Made by a program: the position numbers and the translations under genes
The notes under the pieces: model-generated
The model's input: the letters and a program-made list of their open reading frames with translations, nothing else
Database searches by the model: none
What the model was told of the DNA's origin: nothing
Assembly: GCA_963829235.1 (NCBI GenBank)
Contig: CAWHIF010000008.1
Coordinates: forward strand, 124,001-188,000
DNA length: 64,000 nt
Direction: 5' to 3'
Origin: Bog-756 sp963829235
GTDB taxonomy: Bacteria; Actinomycetota; Acidimicrobiia; Acidimicrobiales; RAAP-2
Part shown: piece after piece, positions 63,132 through 64,000 of the stretch
Numbering within the stretch: position 1 is the first letter of the stretch
How the letters are laid out: each line of letters starts with the position of its first letter

Positions 63132-63216
63132 GTACCCGTCGTCCTCGGACCGGTGGTCCGGGCCCTGGTCACGCCGCTACAGTTTGTGGGATCCACCGTC
63201 AAAGGAGATCCCGGCC

Positions 63217-63594
63217 ATGGACATCCGGTCGAATGAGGGCGTGGCCCCGGTCGTCGAGCACAACGGCACCACCCCGGTCTGGTGGCTGGTTCCGCCACAG
63301 GAGATGCGGGATGCGACCGAAGGTGGTTTCCTCGAGCTGGTCAGCGAATGGGAGATCGCCGGTGGCGGGGCCGTGGAGGAGCACTCCCACCCGACCCACG
63401 AGTTCTATTACATCCTTGCCGGCCACGGCATCATGAAGATCGCCGACGAGGAACAAGAGGTCCACACCGGTGACCTCGTGTACACCCCGCCGGACACCAC
63501 CCACAGCATCTGGCCGGCGAGCAAGAACGCCCCGCTGCGCGGTCTTGCCTTCGCCATCGGTACCCCGGGCTCGGGCAAGGTGGACTACAGCTGA
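63217..63594 (+). CDS. Single-domain cupin
   Basis: The 125-residue protein has cupin motif 1 HSHPTHEFYYILAGHG (two His, Glu) and motif 2 with PPDTTHSI (third His), so a metal site is complete. The function ranges from dioxygenase to sugar or ligand binding and cannot be read. AAAGGAG precedes the ATG at 63217. A partial aldo/keto reductase gene follows eight bases after its stop, so the two are probably co-transcribed. Confidence 0.82.
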   Translation: MDIRSNEGVAPVVEHNGTTPVWWLVPPQEMRDATEGGFLELVSEWEIAGGGAVEEHSHPTHEFYYILAGHGIMKIADEEQEVHTGDLVYTPPDTTHSIWPASKNAPLRGLAFAIGTPGSGKVDYS

Positions 63595-63602
63595 CCTGTG
63601 CG

Positions 63603-64000
63603 ATGAACCCCGATGAGTCCACGGCCGAGACCGTTCCCGCCATCGTCCTGAACGATGGCCACTCCATCCCACAACTCGGGTTCGGGGTGTTCCAGATCCC
63701 GCCGGCGGATACCGAGGCCGCCACGAGCGAGGCCCTCGACATCGGCTATCGGCACATCGACACCGCCGAGATGTACCAGAACGAGAAAGGGGTCGGCCTG
63801 GCCGTCGCCCGATCGGATGTCGACCGGTCCGAGGTGTTCGTCACCAGCAAGCTGAACAACGGGTTCCACCGGCCCGACGATGCCCGTCGGGCCTTCGACA
63901 AGACCTTGAGCGAGCTCGGGTTCGAGTTCATCGATCTCTTCTTGATCCATTGGCCTCTGCCGACGCTCTACGACGGCGACTTCGTGTCGACCTGGGAGGT
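63603..64000 (+). CDS. Aldo/keto reductase, C-terminus cut by window edge
   Basis: The frame from the ATG at 63603 runs off the window after 132 codons. It has IPQLGFGVFQIP, DIGYRHIDTAEMYQNEKGVG (catalytic Asp and Tyr), VTSKLNN (Lys) and FLIHWPLP (His), the pattern of 2,5-diketo-D-gluconate reductase-type AKRs. It is a different subfamily from the complete AKR upstream. An NADPH-dependent carbonyl reductase is the safe call. Confidence 0.88.
   Translation, partial: MNPDESTAETVPAIVLNDGHSIPQLGFGVFQIPPADTEAATSEALDIGYRHIDTAEMYQNEKGVGLAVARSDVDRSEVFVTSKLNNGFHRPDDARRAFDKTLSELGFEFIDLFLIHWPLPTLYDGDFVSTWE

Overview
The window is GC-rich DNA with strong G/C third positions, frequent GTG starts, many overlapping start/stop codons and no rRNA, phage, integrase, transposase or CRISPR array. 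Gene content points to an aerobic actinobacterium, probably of the Acidimicrobiia or a close relative. The markers are ergothioneine synthesis (egtB, egtD), an F420-type luciferase-like oxidoreductase, trehalose synthesis (otsA, otsB), glucosyl-3-phosphoglycerate synthase, a CysO-like sulfur carrier beside threonine synthase, and a ctaG/coxBAC cluster preceded by a cupredoxin-like gene. The taxonomic placement is inference from gene content only.

Layout. 0-9 kb: ergothioneine genes (egtD cut by the window edge), a universal stress protein, a membrane-anchored GH43-like protein beside a shorter relative sharing its anchor module, a class III cyclase, an APC permease and an acyl-CoA dehydrogenase. 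9-18 kb: two amidohydrolase-fold genes around a MarR regulator, a DegT-fold enzyme with His in place of the PLP lysine, an LLM oxidoreductase, SRPBCC and SDR proteins, a membrane protein/winged-helix pair behind a clear operator, and a sulfotransferase. 18.5-23.6 kb: a copper island with tandem dyads, a polytopic membrane protein, a DUF5134-like protein, a BlaI/CopY-type regulator with a cysteine-rich N-terminus, a Cu(I) P-type ATPase and a lipoprotein. 23.7-27.2 kb: an arsenic/heavy-metal island (ArsR, CadI/ArsI-like protein, aquaglyceroporin, CoADR-like flavoprotein, dioxygenase remnant). Then come tRNA-Thr, otsB/otsA, a TetR-MFS pair, gpgS, a SAM riboswitch with thrC and a cysO-like gene, and a P450-TetR operon with two dyad operators.

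38-47 kb holds mixed lipid and small-molecule genes: methyltransferase, acyltransferase, patatin, a PD-(D/E)XK-like pair, acyl-CoA synthetase and SDR. 47-59 kb is a respiratory copper region: an SCO domain fused to a relative of the copper-island membrane protein, a lipoprotein, CtaG, a cupredoxin-like protein, CoxB, CoxA, CoxC, a 39-residue membrane peptide, a second CtaG-like protein, and a second SCO-like protein with an anchored partner. 59-64 kb carries glycerate kinase, a Baeyer-Villiger-type monooxygenase, two aldo/keto reductases (the last cut by the window edge) and a cupin.

Sequence quality matters here. Between about 23.5 and 54 kb at least ten genes, including coxA, coxB and otsA, continue in a second reading frame. 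The breaks are mostly single-base changes in short G or C runs. I treat these as one gene each and regard most breaks as probable sequencing or assembly errors. The main biological idea is that copper supply links the two halves of the window: the same uncharacterised membrane family appears in the copper-resistance operon and, fused to SCO, beside the cytochrome oxidase genes.
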